Virus record (IMG/VR): IMGVR_UViG_3300018411_000019
Location: 43,314 to 107,313 of that record
Origin: a virus
Reading direction: 5' to 3' (one strand)
DNA length: 64,000 bases
The stretch's first letter is position 1. Each line of letters begins with the position of its first letter. The notes beneath the pieces were generated by a model, which saw only the letters and a program-made list of their open reading frames with translations, was not told the DNA's origin and did no database searches. This document shows positions 54,724 through 62,500 of this stretch, in pieces. The position numbers and the translations under genes are program-made.

Positions 54724-55137
54724 ATGTTCAATGTATTCGTATCACTGGAAGACGTACTGGCTCCGATAGGAGAATCTAAGGCACCTGTCGTTGGGATGCA
54801 GGTGGGTGACTGGGACGATAGCTTCATGAGCACGGTCAATCAGATTGTGGATCTAGGCTATGCGATCAAGGTCATTCCGACTGGTAGTGCGGTGTCGGCA
54901 GAGTCCCTGAATCCTTTGACCAGGGTGATGGAACCTGATGATGGCGAGCCCACGAGCGAACCTCAGGTGGTGTTCTATTACAAGGGCAAGGGTGCAGAAG
55001 ACATCTTGGAAGGTATTCCTGTCCTGACTGTCTCTGAGGGTAAGGTCCAGGTCAGTCACGAGGGCCGTGTAAAAGAATTGGCTGAATACCTGGGGATGTT
55101 GGATCATGAGGGGCCGGAAGATGAAAACCGTTATTGA
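54724..55137 (+). CDS. Hypothetical protein, 137 aa
   Basis: Begins MFNVFVSLEDVLAPIGESKA and ends in the acidic EYLGMLDHEGPEDENRY. It contains the pattern SVSEGKVQVSHEGRVKELAE-like near the C terminus. Unrecognised. The 3' end overlaps the start of the next membrane protein gene by 17 nt. Confidence 0.65.
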   Translation: MFNVFVSLEDVLAPIGESKAPVVGMQVGDWDDSFMSTVNQIVDLGYAIKVIPTGSAVSAESLNPLTRVMEPDDGEPTSEPQVVFYYKGKGAEDILEGIPVLTVSEGKVQVSHEGRVKELAEYLGMLDHEGPEDENRY

Positions 55138-55426
55138 ATGGTCGGTGGTGGCTGTCATCCTGTTCATGGCAGTGTTTCCCTACATCGGGTACTACCGTGA
55201 TAACAAGACGCTGAAGAACAGCCTCTACGACAATGGAGTGGGGTATATGGAAGTGTTCTTGAGCGCTGTCAAACACCGCTTCTTCGAGGTCATGGGGACC
55301 TTGGTGTTGTTGTTCTTGCTGTGTGCGTGGTCAGTGGCCATTGCACTGGCTTGTGCAGTCTACTTTACAGCTGTCGCTTTCGCGGCGATATACGCGCAAC
55401 GGCAGGGTTATAAAACGCGGATCTAG
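55121..55426 (+). CDS. Two-helix membrane protein, 101 aa
   Basis: The ATG giving MKTVIEWSVVAVILFMAVFP has GAGGGG about seven bases upstream; an ATG 15 nt earlier is in frame. One transmembrane helix lies at about 5-24 and a second long hydrophobic region (LVLLFLLCAWSVAIALACAV) at about 62-90, with a basic C terminus. Inner-membrane location is likely. Function unknown. Confidence 0.7.
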   Translation: MKTVIEWSVVAVILFMAVFPYIGYYRDNKTLKNSLYDNGVGYMEVFLSAVKHRFFEVMGTLVLLFLLCAWSVAIALACAVYFTAVAFAAIYAQRQGYKTRI

Positions 55427-55445
55427 TGGATTGATTCGAACATAG

Positions 55446-55467
55446 GGGAGGGGCAGTCGCCCCTCCC
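55446..55467 (+). terminator. Hairpin terminator
   Basis: GGGAGGGGC-AGTC-GCCCCTCCC, followed by TGTTATGCCGC, the same trailer seen at 35789 and 59303. Confidence 0.75.
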
Positions 55468-55513
55468 TGTTATGCCGCTTGCATGAAAATTTGATTCGAA
55501 ATAATTTCAACCC

Positions 55514-55528
55514 TACATAGTACTCGTG
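55514..55528 (+). promoter_or_regulatory. Shared 15-nt promoter-like motif
   Basis: TACATAGTACTCGTG, with TTCAACCC immediately upstream, 53 nt before the 124-aa gene. Confidence 0.5.
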
Positions 55529-55580
55529 ACATGGCAGAATAATCTACCTGTCTAACCATGATCTATCTAGGAGATCCACC

Positions 55581-55955
55581 ATGAGCATCGCCACTATGAA
55601 AGCCGAACTGACCACCATTGTTGAGAAAGTCATTGCTGGCCGTAAAGTTTCAGACCTTCTGAAAGACCGCGCCAACCGCCTGCTGGCCGTGAGTTCCAAG
55701 CACTACAACGAAGAGACCCTCGATAACGACATCATCGAGATGGTCATCGAGACCTTCAAAGCCAATCCGGAGTTGGGTAGTCACGACATGACCGTGGTCG
55801 ATGGTGTCATCTATCCGGTCATTATGGATGAGGAAGAAGCCAATCAAGTCATCGATCAACTCGGTGAAATGCTGGATCTGCACGAACCTCGTCAGTCTGC
55901 TACTCTGGCCTTTATCGTCAGATGGACGGCGGAAGGTTACTTCAAAGCTGCATAA
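55581..55955 (+). CDS. Hypothetical protein, 124 aa
   Basis: Begins MSIATMKAELTTIVEKVIAG. A helical, acidic protein with the segment EEEANQVIDQLGEMLDLH-like in its C-terminal half. It has its own promoter-like motif, an AGGAG site and no family match by eye. Confidence 0.7.
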   Translation: MSIATMKAELTTIVEKVIAGRKVSDLLKDRANRLLAVSSKHYNEETLDNDIIEMVIETFKANPELGSHDMTVVDGVIYPVIMDEEEANQVIDQLGEMLDLHEPRQSATLAFIVRWTAEGYFKAA

Positions 55956-56027
55956 CCCTTCCTCAACCGCTGCATCCAGGATAGGACGTCCTATCCTGGC
56001 TACCCCATTCCCGTAAGGAGCTTTACC

Positions 56028-56417
56028 ATGAACTTCGCTACCATTATCGACATCGTCGACATGTTGCTCATCGCCGCTATCATTTTGTTCGCTTTTGTCA
56101 TCCCTCTGATCAAGGGCTATCCGAAAGGTGAAGCTTTCACCACCCAGAATCTGAAGGAGTTCTTCCTGGGCTATGCGTACGGTTACAGCCGGGCGATCTA
56201 CAAAAGCTTTGTCAGCAATGGCAAGCTACGGATCGGTCGTACCCTGTTCCAGATCGCATTCATTGCCGGTGTCTATCTCATCGGTCTTGAACTCTATGCT
56301 GCCGCCCAGGTGATTATCATCGCCCTGGCCGCACCACTGAGCCTTTTCCCTGAACCGAAACTCTCGGCAATGGAGAAAATCATGCTGGATCGTGATATCT
56401 CTTTGATGGTCCACTGA
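56028..56417 (+). CDS. Membrane protein, 129 aa
   Basis: The N terminus (IIDIVDMLLIAAIILFAFVI) is a transmembrane helix. A second hydrophobic region (IAFIAGVYLIGLELYAAAQV) continues into VIIIALAAPLSLF, giving probably two or three membrane passes. AAGGAG precedes the ATG. It ends at the terminator that duplicates the one at 40181. Function unknown. Confidence 0.7.
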   Translation: MNFATIIDIVDMLLIAAIILFAFVIPLIKGYPKGEAFTTQNLKEFFLGYAYGYSRAIYKSFVSNGKLRIGRTLFQIAFIAGVYLIGLELYAAAQVIIIALAAPLSLFPEPKLSAMEKIMLDRDISLMVH

Positions 56418-56421
56418 CCGA

Positions 56422-56475
56422 CGGCATAGAGAGGGAGCTTGCGCTCCCTCTCTTAGCTGTTTCTTTTTTTCTTTG
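56422..56475. terminator. Hairpin terminator, duplicate of 40181
   Basis: The same cggcata leader, AGAGAGGGAGC-TTGC-GCTCCCTCTCT stem and TAGCTGTTTC tail as at 40181, here between the 129-aa gene and a convergent gene. Confidence 0.85.
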
Positions 56476-56488
56476 TTTCCGGTCTTTG

Positions 56489-57316
56489 TCATCTCCGGGA
56501 CCCAACAGTATAGCGAAGGAGTCTGCGATGCTGATCGCGGTTTGCCATCACCCCACGCTTGCGCCATTCATCCCGCAGGTATTCTTTGTACATTGTGGCA
56601 GCGTCAGCATACGAGTCGACGACTTCACGAATCCGGCCCAGCGAAGCACCGCCTCGGATTGCACCTTCGTCCAATGGAATGATGGTACGGTTGTAGATGT
56701 ACGCCCTGGTAGCCAGGATGCACAATTCCGAGAAAGCATCCGAATAGCTCATGGGGAGGTTAGCGAGGTTCGGATCGTGGGCAACCATACAGCGCAGGTA
56801 CATAATGCCTGGCACCCGGTTCATGTTGGTGACCATGACCACGTTATCTGCTACCAGTGTGCAGTACGCCGACTGCACCTGTGTCCAGGCGGCATTCGAC
56901 TGCATGAGCCCGGCAGCCGCTTCCAGTACCATCGAACGGTCTTCGGAGATCACCCCAACATTTCCGAGAGTATGGCCTTGACCATAACTGAGTCCATAGA
57001 CTTCGGTGATGCTTCGTCCTTGAGTCAGTTCTTTATCGATGGTGTAGACCATTGTCCAGTTATCGACCCGCTCACTCTTGACATTTTTCATCGGGATGAA
57101 CACCTCAACCCCCGAACAGAGGTTGATATCGATCATCACCTTACCCTCAATGATCTGGCGACGAATGATGGTGTCCATGCTGACGCCAGTGCTATAGTCG
57201 CGAATCAGACCATTCTTCGACGGGTCATAACGGGTCGGGGAAAAGGTGTAGCGCAACACTTCTGGCGGGATTTCAAACTTGATGGTGTCAAGTGCCCGCG
57301 ATAGATGATCGACCAT
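56489..57316 (-). CDS. Hypothetical protein, 275 aa, probable virion component
   Basis: The start MVDHLSRALDTIKFEIPPEV was chosen because AGGAG lies seven bases upstream; the frame extends to 57361. The protein has beta-rich segments (KVMIDINLCSGVEVFIPM) and a helical C terminus (ATMYKEYLRDEWRKRGV). The general style resembles tail or neck proteins. No specific family recognised. It diverges from phuZ. Confidence 0.65.
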   Translation of the reverse strand: MVDHLSRALDTIKFEIPPEVLRYTFSPTRYDPSKNGLIRDYSTGVSMDTIIRRQIIEGKVMIDINLCSGVEVFIPMKNVKSERVDNWTMVYTIDKELTQGRSITEVYGLSYGQGHTLGNVGVISEDRSMVLEAAAGLMQSNAAWTQVQSAYCTLVADNVVMVTNMNRVPGIMYLRCMVAHDPNLANLPMSYSDAFSELCILATRAYIYNRTIIPLDEGAIRGGASLGRIREVVDSYADAATMYKEYLRDEWRKRGVMANRDQHRRLLRYTVGSRR

Positions 57317-57379
57317 AGTTGTCTCCTGTCTGTTTAAGAACCCATACACACGATTGGCCACTCAAATATTTCATGGACA

Positions 57380-57394
57380 CACATTATCCATATG
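57380..57394 (+). promoter_or_regulatory. Shared 15-nt promoter-like motif upstream of phuZ
   Basis: CACATTATCCATATG, sharing its first 11 bases with the motif at 36941, and 55 nt before the original phuZ start codon. Confidence 0.55.
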
Positions 57395-57448
57395 CTAGCG
57401 ATCATAGCTTCATCAACTAATCGCTCAACCCCAAAGAGGAAACACAAG

Positions 57449-57520
57449 ATGTCTCAAGGTCTTTCTACTCGTCCTGTCGGCCAAGTGCGTATCTATTCGT
57501 GCGGGGTCATCGAGGAATAA
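57449..57520 (+). pseudogene. Orphaned 5' fragment of phuZ
   Basis: Codes for 23 residues, MSQGLSTRPVGQVRIYSCG followed by VIEE and a stop. Its first 19 residues match the start of the intact PhuZ downstream (MHNGLSARPVGTIRVFACG) at 11 to 12 positions and about 61% of nucleotides. It carries the original promoter-like motif and ribosome binding site (AAGAGGAAACACAAG). Homology ends at TGCGG, inside the Gly-rich nucleotide-binding loop. The last codons overlap the binding site of the endonuclease gene. This is the stump left when the endonuclease gene entered. Confidence 0.8.
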
Positions 57521-57523
57521 GCA

Positions 57524-58291
57524 ATGAACGACATAGTTCTTGCCCCATTGAGCGGCAAACCGACCAGGAAAGAACATTCATTTCCAGCGGCTTATGTCCT
57601 GACTCATCAGAAGACGGGCAGGGCATATGTCGGCAGCACGCACAACCTCTACACACGCATTAATCAGCACAAGAACCGTTTGAAAGACGGGACTCACCGG
57701 AACCCAAATTTACAAAAGGCTTATGATGACGATCCTCGTTTCGACCTGGGTTTCATTAAGGCTGAGAGTAAAGAAGAAGCTCTTGACATTGAACAGCATT
57801 TGCTTGACAGCGGCCATAGTCAAGGCAGACTGTTTAACGTCTCTACCGATGCTCGTCGAACAGGCTTAGGTGTCCCGGTCCCTGAAGAGGCCAAGAAGAA
57901 ACTGAGCGAAGCTGCTCGGCGCCAGTTTGCTGACGAGGCAGCCAGGCAGGTGCAGTCTGAGCGCTCTAAGGAACTGTGGAAAGATCCTGAATTCAGGGCT
58001 AAGCACGTTGGGCGCGAGCGATCACTTGATGAGTTAGAAAAGCTAGCTGCAGCAAGAACCAAGGCATGGCAAGATGAAGACAGTCGTGACCGACTCCTTG
58101 CACACAGACAGTCCCCGGAATTCAGAGCCCTTGTGGCAACGATAAACGCAAAACCAGTAACTGCCAATGGCGTTACTTACCCAAGTAACGCTGAGGCTGC
58201 TAGACAATTAGGTATTAAACCAGATGCTCTACGTGCCAGACTCAAGCGTCAAAAACTCAAAGAAACCACAGAAGGAAAACACCATGCATAA
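57524..58291 (+). CDS. GIY-YIG homing endonuclease inserted in phuZ
   Basis: A 255-aa protein. The GIY-YIG domain spans about 20-108: AAYVLTHQKTGRAYVGSTHN with Tyr24 and Tyr35, Arg45 (LYTRINQH), catalytic Glu90 (LDIEQHLL) and Asn105. A linker with NUMOD3-like features (PVPEEAKKKLSEAAR) follows, then a NUMOD1-like helix-turn-helix near the C terminus (NAEAARQLGIKPDALRARLK). It would cut an uninterrupted phuZ allele. The gene lies between the phuZ stump and the regenerated phuZ, overlapping the latter by 8 nt. GAGG precedes its ATG. Confidence 0.9.
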   Translation: MNDIVLAPLSGKPTRKEHSFPAAYVLTHQKTGRAYVGSTHNLYTRINQHKNRLKDGTHRNPNLQKAYDDDPRFDLGFIKAESKEEALDIEQHLLDSGHSQGRLFNVSTDARRTGLGVPVPEEAKKKLSEAARRQFADEAARQVQSERSKELWKDPEFRAKHVGRERSLDELEKLAAARTKAWQDEDSRDRLLAHRQSPEFRALVATINAKPVTANGVTYPSNAEAARQLGIKPDALRARLKRQKLKETTEGKHHA

Positions 58292-59267
58292 CGGTCTCAG
58301 TGCTCGTCCGGTCGGAACCATCAGGGTTTTTGCTTGCGGAGGTGGAGGGATAAACATCGGTCGTGACTACCTGACCCCAGGCCATTCGGCAGATATTGCT
58401 GACTTCCAAGTGGCCTTCGTCGACACCTCCGATTCCAACCTCACCGAAGGTCTGGAAAACAACACCTGGCTGTTCAAGGACCTCGACGGTTCCGGTAAGA
58501 TCCGCAACAGCAACGACAAGGTCATTGCCAAGGCAGTGCCTGACATCCTGCGTAAGTTCGCGCCGGCTGACATGAACATCGTGATCTTCACGGCGTCGGG
58601 TGGTACGGGTTCGGTCGCTGGCCCGCTGATCCTCAAACAGCTGCTGGAAGACGGTCACCAGGCCGTTGGTATCGTCACCGGTTCTCACGAGTCCATCAAG
58701 ACTGCCGAGAACACCATCGGTACCATCAAGTCGCTCGATGCCATCGGTCGCATGACCAACAAGCCGGTGGTTATCCATTTCGGCATGAACCGTCCGAATG
58801 TGCCGCGCTCCTCGATCGACCGTGAAGCCCATCTGATGATCAATGCCCTGGCAATCCTGTGCAGCCGCCGTAACCACGGCCTGGACACTGCCGACATCGC
58901 CAGCTTCCTGCAGTTCAACAAGTCGACCGATATCCCGGCGTGCTTGGCTCGTATCCACCTGTTCGATGACATCGATCAGTTCGAGAAAGTCCTGACCGAC
59001 CCGATCTCGGCCGCTTACCTCAAGCGCGAGCAGGATGACCCTCAGCCGAATGTCTTCGTGCCTTACAGCTGCGATGGCTTCATGCCGTCGTTTGCTCAAA
59101 CGTCGAAGAGCCTGTTCTTTGGTATCGAAAACCACTCCTTCGGCGCCCTGGCGCAGGAACTCGAAGGCCTGAAGAAGGAGATGGAGATGCAGCGTAAAAC
59201 CCGCTCTCAAGCTGTCTCGTTCTTCAGCGACAGCGATGACGTGTCCACTACCGGACTCGTGCTCTAA
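58284..59267 (+). CDS. phuZ: PhuZ-type phage tubulin
   Basis: A 327-aa tubulin/FtsZ superfamily GTPase. It has a Gly-rich first loop (FACGGGGINIG, 17-26), the G-box tubulin signature SGGTGSVAG at 105-113, and a C-terminal acidic tail (FFSDSDDVSTTG). In phiKZ-like phages PhuZ forms the bipolar spindle that centres the phage nucleus and moves capsids to it. The size is close to known PhuZ proteins. The start has AGAAGG upstream within the endonuclease gene; its first 19 codons replace those stranded at 57449. Codons from 58350 onward are more optimised than the endonuclease part. A 12-bp terminator follows. Confidence 0.92.
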   Translation: MHNGLSARPVGTIRVFACGGGGINIGRDYLTPGHSADIADFQVAFVDTSDSNLTEGLENNTWLFKDLDGSGKIRNSNDKVIAKAVPDILRKFAPADMNIVIFTASGGTGSVAGPLILKQLLEDGHQAVGIVTGSHESIKTAENTIGTIKSLDAIGRMTNKPVVIHFGMNRPNVPRSSIDREAHLMINALAILCSRRNHGLDTADIASFLQFNKSTDIPACLARIHLFDDIDQFEKVLTDPISAAYLKREQDDPQPNVFVPYSCDGFMPSFAQTSKSLFFGIENHSFGALAQELEGLKKEMEMQRKTRSQAVSFFSDSDDVSTTGLVL

Positions 59268-59274
59268 GTAATAC

Positions 59275-59302
59275 ACGACAGCGGGAGCAATCCCGCTGTC
59301 GT
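59275..59302 (+). terminator. Hairpin terminator after phuZ
   Basis: ACGACAGCGGGA-GCAA-TCCCGCTGTCGT followed by TATGCCGCC. Confidence 0.75.
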
Positions 59303-59336
59303 TATGCCGCCATCCCACATCTACGGAGACTCACCC

Positions 59337-60038
59337 ATGTCCAAGCAAGATCCCAACATTATCCTCGGCGTTGACGGTAAGCCGATGTACGAACTCATCA
59401 CCAAGCCCCATCAGGAGCAGGCGTTCATTCATAAACCCGTCTTCGGTAAGATCAACTTGCTGCGTGTAGGTTTCCTGTCGCCGGTGCCACCGCGTCATTT
59501 GAACAATGAGGCCTACATCCACGATTCCCGCCCAATTGCATGGCCACTGTACCATCCTTACTGGATCGTCCGCATGTCTGACGATGCCAACATGCTGATG
59601 GCGTATGTGGAAGAAATCGAGCATGTCAAGCTGTACTGGCCGGAAGCAACCGAGGTGACCGTATTCGAGGAGAACGTCACCCACTACTGCTTCAATAGCA
59701 ATTTCCCCGAACCTATCTGGCTCAAGGGCGTGCAAGACCCCAGTTTCCGGGTCGCACCACCCAAGACTGGCGCGTTCAAGATTACTGAACCTGAATCCGA
59801 CCTGTCGATCATCGGCTTCAGTGACGACACCGATTACGACATTCAGCTCAACTGCCACCAACTGGAATACGGTGTACATGAGCACGAGGCGTTTCAGCGC
59901 GAATACACCGACTGGACAGGACTCGAAGTCAACGTCTATCCGACCGAGACTCTGGAGGAAGCTGAAGCATATGCCCGTAAGCTTCTGAAGTTCGAGAATG
60001 CCGAAGACGGTAGCTTGCCGACCACCCTCCCTCTCTGA
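59337..60038 (+). CDS. Hypothetical protein, 233 aa
   Basis: The ATG giving MSKQDPNIILGVDGKPMYEL follows GGAG; an upstream in-frame ATG overlaps the terminator and is unlikely. It has beta-strand-rich segments (AYVEEIEHVKLYWPEATEVT) and no named motif. Well-optimised codons. Confidence 0.7.
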   Translation: MSKQDPNIILGVDGKPMYELITKPHQEQAFIHKPVFGKINLLRVGFLSPVPPRHLNNEAYIHDSRPIAWPLYHPYWIVRMSDDANMLMAYVEEIEHVKLYWPEATEVTVFEENVTHYCFNSNFPEPIWLKGVQDPSFRVAPPKTGAFKITEPESDLSIIGFSDDTDYDIQLNCHQLEYGVHEHEAFQREYTDWTGLEVNVYPTETLEEAEAYARKLLKFENAEDGSLPTTLPL

Positions 60039-60053
60039 TAAGGAAGACCTCTT

Positions 60054-60302
60054 ATGAATACTTCAGCACCAGAAGACGTAGAAAAACGGTCCAAGAAACG
60101 ACTGGTACACACCAGCCAACCCTTTTCGTCGACCATTGGTGCACTGGATATTGCTGAGGCCCTGCGTCAGTTTCCCGGTTGTGAATACGCGTACGTCACC
60201 GACGACAATCGGGTGGTGGGAATTTACGAATGCGACGATCTCGAACCTGATCAACAAGTGATGCCATGGCAGCAGCGTATCCTCGTTCCAAATTACCAGT
60301 AA
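60054..60302 (+). CDS. Hypothetical protein, 82 aa
   Basis: Begins MNTSAPEDVEKRSKKRLVHT. A small alpha/beta protein with an acidic C-terminal half (DDNRVVGIYECDDLEPDQQ). AAGGAAG precedes the ATG and it follows the 233-aa gene by 15 nt, so the two form one unit. Confidence 0.7.
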   Translation: MNTSAPEDVEKRSKKRLVHTSQPFSSTIGALDIAEALRQFPGCEYAYVTDDNRVVGIYECDDLEPDQQVMPWQQRILVPNYQ

Positions 60303-60315
60303 ATTTCTGAAGCCA

Positions 60316-60330
60316 TACATAATGAAGTTG
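60316..60330 (+). promoter_or_regulatory. Shared 15-nt promoter-like motif
   Basis: TACATAATGAAGTTG followed by ATATAGAC, 35 nt before the zinc-ribbon gene. Confidence 0.55.
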
Positions 60331-60364
60331 ATATAGACACCCTCAACTTTAAGGAGATTTGAGA

Positions 60365-60568
60365 ATGTGTTCCGTCTTTGAATGTGAGCGTTGCGGTAAC
60401 GCTGATTCCATCCATGCCACCCCACAGACTGGAATCGGGTATGAATGTCATCGCTGCAAGACCGGTGAATGGCATCACCTTTTTCAAGAAACCCGATATA
60501 GTTTCGAAATCCACGGCCCTGCTTTGAACAAGGTCAATCCGGACAATTCGTTCACCAGCTTCAGCTAA
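60365..60568 (+). CDS. Zinc-ribbon protein, 67 aa
   Basis: Two CxxC knuckles, Cys7/Cys10 (CERCGNAD) and Cys28/Cys31 (YECHRCKTGEWH), form a zinc ribbon typical of small nucleic-acid or polymerase-binding proteins. AAGGAG sits at a good distance from the ATG. It has its own promoter-like motif and terminator, so it is a single-gene unit. A regulatory role is inference. Confidence 0.75.
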   Translation: MCSVFECERCGNADSIHATPQTGIGYECHRCKTGEWHHLFQETRYSFEIHGPALNKVNPDNSFTSFS

Positions 60569-60576
60569 CCCGGTAT

Positions 60577-60602
60577 AGAGGGAGGACCTAGGTCCTCCCT
60601 CT
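60577..60602 (+). terminator. Hairpin terminator
   Basis: AGAGGGAGGACC pairs with GGTCCTCCCTCT and is followed by TACTTTTCTTTT. Confidence 0.85.
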
Positions 60603-60672
60603 TACTTTTCTTTTATGTCGCCTCAAATACCGGTAAAAACGAACAGCCCGTCCTTATCTTCTGAGGGGGGAC

Positions 60673-61023
60673 ATGACCATCCATTTAAACGCACCCAGCG
60701 TGCTCATATTCGACGTTTTTGCTTTAACCGATACCCTGGATAGGGGTGGGGAGTTCTCGCCTCTAGCGTGGCAATACGTCGTCGAGAGGGATCTGGTGGT
60801 TTTGGGTAATCTGACCGTTGTATCCAGCTACCCGAAGTGCCCATCTCTGACTGAGCAGTATCGACTTATTCAAGCCCTGCAAGCCAGGGATAACATCAAC
60901 ATTATCTCATCAGTCGGTCAGGTACTCATGGAGCACTTGGCACAGTACGTCATTTCGATTGAGATGACGACAACCGAACTGATTGTGACCAAACGAAAAC
61001 TGGTGACGGGAGTAGTCGTGTGA
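60673..61023 (+). CDS. Hypothetical protein, 116 aa
   Basis: Begins MTIHLNAPSVLIFDVFALTD, an opening strand ending in FDVFALTDT that recalls the start of HAD-type hydrolases, although later catalytic residues are not evident. Ends with a strand-like EMTTTELIVTKRKLV. First gene of a cassette of short overlapping genes that runs to the window edge; a GAGGGGGG site precedes the ATG, and the 3' end overlaps the next start by 4 nt. Confidence 0.65.
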   Translation: MTIHLNAPSVLIFDVFALTDTLDRGGEFSPLAWQYVVERDLVVLGNLTVVSSYPKCPSLTEQYRLIQALQARDNINIISSVGQVLMEHLAQYVISIEMTTTELIVTKRKLVTGVVV

Positions 61024-61622
61024 AGTTCATCATAGTACCCTTTACTGAGTTGCTCGCATATATTGAGAGCACCCTGGATTTATGGCCACACGGCCACAGA
61101 CTACCAGAAGACAAGCGAGAGCGTGACAATCAGCTGACCCTTGCAGCCGGTGAACTCTGTAAGAACCTGATATTGCAGTCAGTCAAACATATTCGGAATA
61201 AACCCGATCCGGTGGTCCAGCTGTTGCATGACTTGGGGTATCCGGTCAAATCCCTGTCGACAGAAGAACTCGACAACCTGATGATAGAGGTAGATGATCA
61301 TTACCTTTATCTTACGGTCCTGTTCGATGCGGTTGACGACAAGGTTCAGCCGTACCTTGAACGTAAGGTCTTCACCATGGTCGTTGAAGATGAGGACGTC
61401 CTCATTGAGGTGACCGGAGATTTGATCAACCAGCGGTATCAGGCTCTCAAGCGCAGCTTGAAGGACCGCACCCCGCCGAAGATCGGAGAAGATGAACTCA
61501 ATACGCAAGCCATGGCTGAGTACATCGACCGGATGGTGCGTGAAGTCCTTGGCTCGGTCCAATCACCAGCCATGCGCGACGAACTGAAGCTGATCTTCGA
61601 CCAGGCCATTAAACGCTACTAG
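61020..61622 (+). CDS. Hypothetical protein, 200 aa, GTG start
   Basis: The GTG start overlaps the previous stop (GTGTGA). It has a helical N terminus (FTELLAYIESTLDLWPHGH), a strand pair (DDHYLYLTVLFDAVDD and VFTMVVEDEDVLIEVTGD), then a long helical end. Unrecognised; shares the acidic-strand pattern of its neighbours. Confidence 0.65.
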   Translation: MKFIIVPFTELLAYIESTLDLWPHGHRLPEDKRERDNQLTLAAGELCKNLILQSVKHIRNKPDPVVQLLHDLGYPVKSLSTEELDNLMIEVDDHYLYLTVLFDAVDDKVQPYLERKVFTMVVEDEDVLIEVTGDLINQRYQALKRSLKDRTPPKIGEDELNTQAMAEYIDRMVREVLGSVQSPAMRDELKLIFDQAIKRY

Positions 61623-61641
61623 CGCCCTAGAGGAGACTGAC

Positions 61642-62082
61642 ATGGCTCGGTATCTACTTGGTGCCAGCGAGCTTGAGCAGAATATTGAAGCAATTGTCAG
61701 TGAGAACCTCGGCGTCTGTTTTGCAGCCGAGGTGACCAATGCCATGCAGCGTCTGGTTGACAGTTATAACCATTGCCAGACCGATGAGCTCCTTGATCGA
61801 CTGGCAGCGCCCTGGACAGACTGGCTTGAAGATTACGCTCCTCTTGACCGTATTGTTGAAAGCTTCACCCAGCTCGTGGAAAGCTGTATAAACCCCACCA
61901 CCGACATAGCCGTGCTGGACTACTTGCCCAAGGAAGAAACGCTTGTAGTCACTCAGCAACCTAAGCCTGCCCCAGACCCGGTTAAACACCTGAAGGACGA
62001 ATACCAGCATGCGACCATGCAAGGTGATTTCTACCCCGAACGGATACGTAGGGCTCTCGACGAACTGGCTGCGTACATTTAA
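61642..62082 (+). CDS. Hypothetical protein, 146 aa
   Basis: Begins MARYLLGASELEQNIEAIVS with a GAGGAG site. The first 90 residues are helical, followed by the strand PKEETLVVTQQPKPAPDPV and a short helical tail. Its 3' end overlaps the next frame by up to 74 nt. Unrecognised. Confidence 0.65.
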   Translation: MARYLLGASELEQNIEAIVSENLGVCFAAEVTNAMQRLVDSYNHCQTDELLDRLAAPWTDWLEDYAPLDRIVESFTQLVESCINPTTDIAVLDYLPKEETLVVTQQPKPAPDPVKHLKDEYQHATMQGDFYPERIRRALDELAAYI

Positions 62083-62500
62083 GCCCACGCCGTACAAGTA
62101 CTCACAAGTCACCGTTGATCCAGGCCCCAACACGGTCCGGTATGTGATGGTCCATTCTCCCATGGACCATGATGACTTCAAAATCCTGTACAGGCGCCTG
62201 GGTAAAATTGGTGTCATGGTGCCAATGGCCGAGATGGCCAACTGCGCCATGTCAGGCCTGAACGTCCTTGACACGCCTGCGGGCATGGCTTGGACTCGTC
62301 TGGTAGCCAAGGATGAGTATGCCGGACGTATCGATGAGATTAAACGTATCACCGAGAGACTCCATGAAGAATTTCATGGAGTGTTGTCATCCCAACCTTT
62401 CGCCTACAGGGTCGTCGAATATTGCGACGGTCTGATGGTATTGGAGGTTCGCGCCCGTGTCGACTGGGATAAGCTCAATTGCTATAAGGTTACCATTTGA
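62009..62500 (+). CDS. Hypothetical protein, up to 163 aa, start uncertain
   Basis: The open frame begins inside the previous gene; only codons from about 62070 look clearly unique, so the true start may be an alternative codon later than the ATG given. It contains NTVRYVMVHSPMDHDDFKIL and ends VEYCDGLMVLEVRARVDWDK, again an acidic turn followed by a hydrophobic strand. Unrecognised. Confidence 0.55.
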   Translation: MRPCKVISTPNGYVGLSTNWLRTFKPTPYKYSQVTVDPGPNTVRYVMVHSPMDHDDFKILYRRLGKIGVMVPMAEMANCAMSGLNVLDTPAGMAWTRLVAKDEYAGRIDEIKRITERLHEEFHGVLSSQPFAYRVVEYCDGLMVLEVRARVDWDKLNCYKVTI

